Positions 42,507 to 45,030 of a DNA stretch of 45,030 nt are shown here, in pieces. A model generated the notes under the pieces. The model had not been told where the DNA came from. It did no database searches and was given only the letters and a program-made list of their open reading frames with translations. Origin of the DNA: Blastocatellia bacterium (lineage in GTDB: Bacteria > Acidobacteriota > Blastocatellia > HR10 > J050); assembly GCA_026985075.1 (NCBI GenBank), contig JALSQX010000044.1, forward strand, positions 1 to 45,030, given 5' to 3'. The number at the start of each line of letters is the position of its first letter. The first letter of the stretch is position 1. Position numbers and translations under genes: made by a program.

Positions 42507-43081
42507 ATGGTTCCTCCCGCGAGATACTGTAACGCAAGCCGTTCGTTTTCGCCACGTCTTCACCGAGCAGGGGAAAAGACAGGAGCCACTCTCCCGGCGC
42601 GCCCGGGCTACACTGAATCGTCTTCTCGACTCAGAGTCATCGCTAGCGACTCCCGGCGCGCCCGGGCTACACCCAACGGGAGGGAGAGAGCGCCCACGTT
42701 ACACCTGTTCTCGAGACGCCGTTGGCCCTTCGCTGTGAGAATTCGCATCTCCCTCGCGTGAGCCTCTACGCCGACCAATCGCAGGTCATCATCGATCAGG
42801 CCCTGGGGCTGGACGCCGGGGGAGGATGCCGCTCGCCGGCGCAGTGGGGAAAAAAGCGGTGACAAGGGACAGGTCCTGGGGCTGGATGCCCGGCTCCCTG
42901 ACGTCGGCTGGCTACTTCCCCGCCATGCTCCATCTCCCCAAAGACTCCGGAGCGGAATTGACACAGAGATAGAAGTCCCGCCGCTCGGTCAGCGGAGAGG
43001 AATCAGTTGAGACTCCCATAGCCAAGAGCGCAACCATCCCCGGAGGTCGGCCTTTCACTGTGCCCATCGGTGGGCCATTCC
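42507..43081. other. intergenic region with short direct repeats
   Basis: No gene is supported. CTCCCGGCGCGCCCGGGCTA is repeated at 42591 and 42650 (59 apart), and a diverged pair with core CCTGGGGCTGGA at 42797 and 42870 (73 apart) recalls the other spaced pairs. A copy of the repeat family described at 44.5-44.9 kb ends near 43078. Confidence 0.55.
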
Positions 43082-44236
43082 TCACTCACGCTCTCGGGGC
43101 AGACAGGCTGCCGTCGCCACGCGCGCCTGCATCACCCGGATGACCCGGGGATGGAACGCCAACCGCTTCCCCCCCAACGGCACCAGATGGCAATAACTCA
43201 TGATCGTCCCCACCTGCCGCTGAATGCGCCCCAAATAACATCCCGGCTCCCCACTGTAACACCGATCAATCGGCGGATCATAACAATGCGTGTGCACGCT
43301 GCCCAACCCATGCCCCACCTCATGGGCCACCACATCCACGTCCCCCACATACCCCCGCACCGGAAACCGCCCCTCCCCATCCAAGTTGCTCACCGCATAG
43401 CCCCGCTCCTCATCACACACCCCATCCAGAAAGGCCACCCCACCGCCGCCCCGCCGCCCGTCCAACAACTGGGCCAACGCCCAGCCCGACTCCCCCTCGG
43501 CCCGCACAACGGCCCGATAGCTCCTCAACTGCTGGACGATGTCCTCCCCGACGAAAGGATCATGATCGGTCCACACCACCACTCGCTCCATCTCCACGCG
43601 CACGCCCACATCCTGCCAGTAGATGGCCGCCACCGCCCCCCACACCGCCGTCACATACTCCACGGCCCGCTCCATCTGCGCCCCCAACGGACCGCGATAG
43701 AGCCGCGCGCTGACATCCACCCGCACCGGCACCACCGCCACCTCCGAGGCCGCCACCGCCTGCTCGCCCCCCTCGACCGGCGCCCCCTCATCACCCTCAT
43801 TCTCCGCCACCGCCTCCGCCCAGCAGTACCTCTCTCCTCCAGACCAGACCAGCGCTCCCATCGCCTGCCACCCGACCTCCTCCATCCCATCGGCCTGCCC
43901 CGCTGAGACGGAAACTTCCACTCCATCCTCAGAGCGCCTCACCGCCCACACGCGGTGATCGCTCTGAACCAGAATCACATCGCCGCCGCCCACCGCAGGC
44001 CCAACCGACACCCGAACCGAAGGCCGCGGCAGCGGCAGAGGCCCCGCCTCTGTCACGGCCACCACTCGGGCCTCAGGGGCGAACAGCGGTAGAGCCTCCA
44101 GGGCCCCCTGCGATGGGGCTTCCGACGGCCCCCACCGTGCCGTCGACCAGGAACTCGCCGCCGCCAGAAGGATCACCACCACGCCGGTGGCTGCGAATAT
44201 CAAGAACCGGTGGCCATCAGCTCGTTGATCGTTCAT
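43082..44236 (-). CDS. exported metzincin-type zinc metalloprotease
   Basis: A 384-residue protein with an N-terminal signal or anchor (FLIFAATGVVVILLAAASSW). The C-terminal metalloprotease domain has the metzincin zinc motif HEVGHGLGSVH (His305, Glu306, His309, His315) and the Met-turn GTIMSYCH. The middle (about 165-300) resembles the N-lobe of reprolysin-like M12-type proteases (VRVDVSARLYRGPLGAQMER). Cysteines around the active site (CYDPPIDRCYSGEPGCY) suggest disulfides. GGAGGTGGATGGG precedes ATG 44236. Val/Gly-rich codon use on this strand gives long shadow frames opposite. Target proteins are unknown. Confidence 0.88.
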   Translation of the reverse strand: MNDQRADGHRFLIFAATGVVVILLAAASSWSTARWGPSEAPSQGALEALPLFAPEARVVAVTEAGPLPLPRPSVRVSVGPAVGGGDVILVQSDHRVWAVRRSEDGVEVSVSAGQADGMEEVGWQAMGALVWSGGERYCWAEAVAENEGDEGAPVEGGEQAVAASEVAVVPVRVDVSARLYRGPLGAQMERAVEYVTAVWGAVAAIYWQDVGVRVEMERVVVWTDHDPFVGEDIVQQLRSYRAVVRAEGESGWALAQLLDGRRGGGGVAFLDGVCDEERGYAVSNLDGEGRFPVRGYVGDVDVVAHEVGHGLGSVHTHCYDPPIDRCYSGEPGCYLGRIQRQVGTIMSYCHLVPLGGKRLAFHPRVIRVMQARVATAACLPRERE

Positions 44237-44504
44237 CCCATCCACCTCCTCTCTCTCGGGCCAGAGCGCCCCGCCAGGCACCCCTCGTCTGAGGCCCCCT
44301 CAACACGTCATGCTCCCCGAATCGCTCCCCCCGAGTCGATTGCTTCCAGATGGTGGGGAGGCCAGAGAAGTTCGCTCGGGCTTCATGGCCAGACCCTGCG
44401 CCGGTTCATCTCTCCATCTCCACCTCCCCACCTCGACCACTCTTCCTCCACTCTTCATAGCGTAAACTCGCCGCCCATTGTGTCACTCGAATGCGATCAT
44501 TCAA

Positions 44505-44905
44505 AAAATTCGCCCCTCACCGTGCCACTCGGTGAGCCATGAACGACCCACGGAACCCCCGGTCCCCCGTCTGACAAAGCCGCGTGCCCCTCCCGCTTCT
44601 TGCCGTGCGAATCGGCGAGCCATTAATAGCCCACGGATGAACACCGAAACGGCGGGATCGGCACCGATCAAGTCCAGGAAAAATCTGTGTCCATCCCGCC
44701 TCTCGCCGTGTCAATCTGTGGGCCATTGCAGAAATCGCACACAGATCAACACAGAAACGGCGGAAGCTGCACGGATAAACCAAACGAGGAAATCTGTGCC
44801 CATCCTGCCTCTGGCTGCGTGAATCGGTGGGCCATTCCCCACCTTTCGCCGGGCGAATCTGCGGGCCATTTTCTCGCTTCTCGCTGTGCCCATCGGTGGG
44901 GCATT
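44505..44905. repeat. cluster of ~30-35-nt degenerate repeats
   Basis: At least six imperfect copies related to GTGCGAATCGGTGGGCCATT end at about 44541, 44624, 44726, 44836, 44870 and 44905. The last three are tandem with a 34-35-base period; earlier ones are separated by CACAGATCAACAC- or CACGGATGAACACC-like segments. One further copy ends near 43078. No gene is supported between 44237 and 44908. Confidence 0.65.
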
Positions 44906-44908
44906 CCC

Positions 44909-45030
44909 TCAGGGACAGGGCCCGTTGTCATCCACATTCTGATCCACAATGCTGCCCAATCCTCGCCCTCGCGCCGTCGTCAACCGCGCCGTCCCCGTTC
45001 GCCGCACCAGCGACACTCCACCCTGCAAAA
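44909..45030 (-). CDS. C-terminal end of an unrecognised gene (truncated by the window)
   Basis: On the minus strand a frame enters from the right edge and stops at TGA (44911-44909). It contains GTARLTTARGRGLGSIVDQN and ends DDNGPCP. The composition is protein-like and the frame has no earlier stop in the window, but only about 39 residues are visible, so the call is weak and no function can be given. Confidence 0.4.
   Translation of the reverse strand, partial: LQGGVSLVRRTGTARLTTARGRGLGSIVDQNVDDNGPCP

Noticed and set aside
42591-42672. Direct repeat pair with CTCCCGGCGCGCCCGGGCTA as a further neo-CRISPR site
   Set aside because: The unit is only 23 bases with period 59, shorter than the other pairs, and is largely a GC palindrome; it does not fit the 70-76 geometry.

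Overview
The window is GC-rich bacterial chromosome. Its gene content points to an Acidobacteriota-like organism, possibly a thermophile of the Blastocatellia type: a multi-domain carboxypeptidase-regulatory-like protein, paired M16 peptidases, RtcA, a histone-H1-like/TPR fusion, two selenoprotein genes and a large RT-Cas1 CRISPR locus. This placement is inference from gene content only; there is no rRNA in the window.

Left part (1-21.2 kb): mostly housekeeping genes, almost all on the minus strand. They are PfpI, glyA-rpiB (4-bp overlap), a UPF0104-type membrane protein, cysS, rtcA, glmU-yvcK, the Lys-rich TPR protein and two M16 peptidases (catalytic and non-catalytic partner). A plus-strand group follows: a metallophosphatase-like lipoprotein, a MauE/thioredoxin fusion and an alpha/beta hydrolase. 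A minus-strand tRNA-Met(CAT) closes this part.

Centre (21.2-35 kb): a defence island. A repeat-rich, gene-poor stretch leads into a CRISPR array of about 70 repeats (37 nt) and 69 spacers (mostly 35-46 nt). To its right, on the minus strand, lie a reverse-transcriptase-Cas1 fusion, Cas2, a CARF-HEPN (Csm6/TIGR02710-like) RNase and a protein with two membrane segments followed by a SAVED domain. No cas10, csm/cmr or cas6 gene is visible, so interference genes must be elsewhere. The inferred crRNA strand is minus (5' handle ATTGCGAC, leader at the right end next to cas1). Most spacers read as coding sense on the plus strand, and several contain Shine-Dalgarno/start-codon junctions or terminators in that orientation. 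The crRNAs would therefore be antisense to target mRNAs, as expected for RNA-derived spacers or RNA-level selection.

The most unusual feature is that both flanks of the array, and some intergenic regions further away, hold a dozen or more unrelated pairs or triplets of 24-40-nt direct repeats. Nearly all have the same 70-76-bp period as the CRISPR array and enclose an unduplicated insert of spacer length. They look like neo-CRISPR loci, each made by off-target spacer integration with duplication of a repeat-sized target, or like relics of several small arrays.

Right part (35-45 kb): a 2.2-kb gene-free stretch with more such repeats. It is followed by two adjacent genes with in-frame TGA codons at redox-active positions (a GrdB-like reductase and a peroxiredoxin), a PP2C phosphatase, a SWIM zinc-finger protein, a PhoD-like phosphatase, a metzincin-type metalloprotease, a cluster of short repeats and the end of another minus-strand gene.
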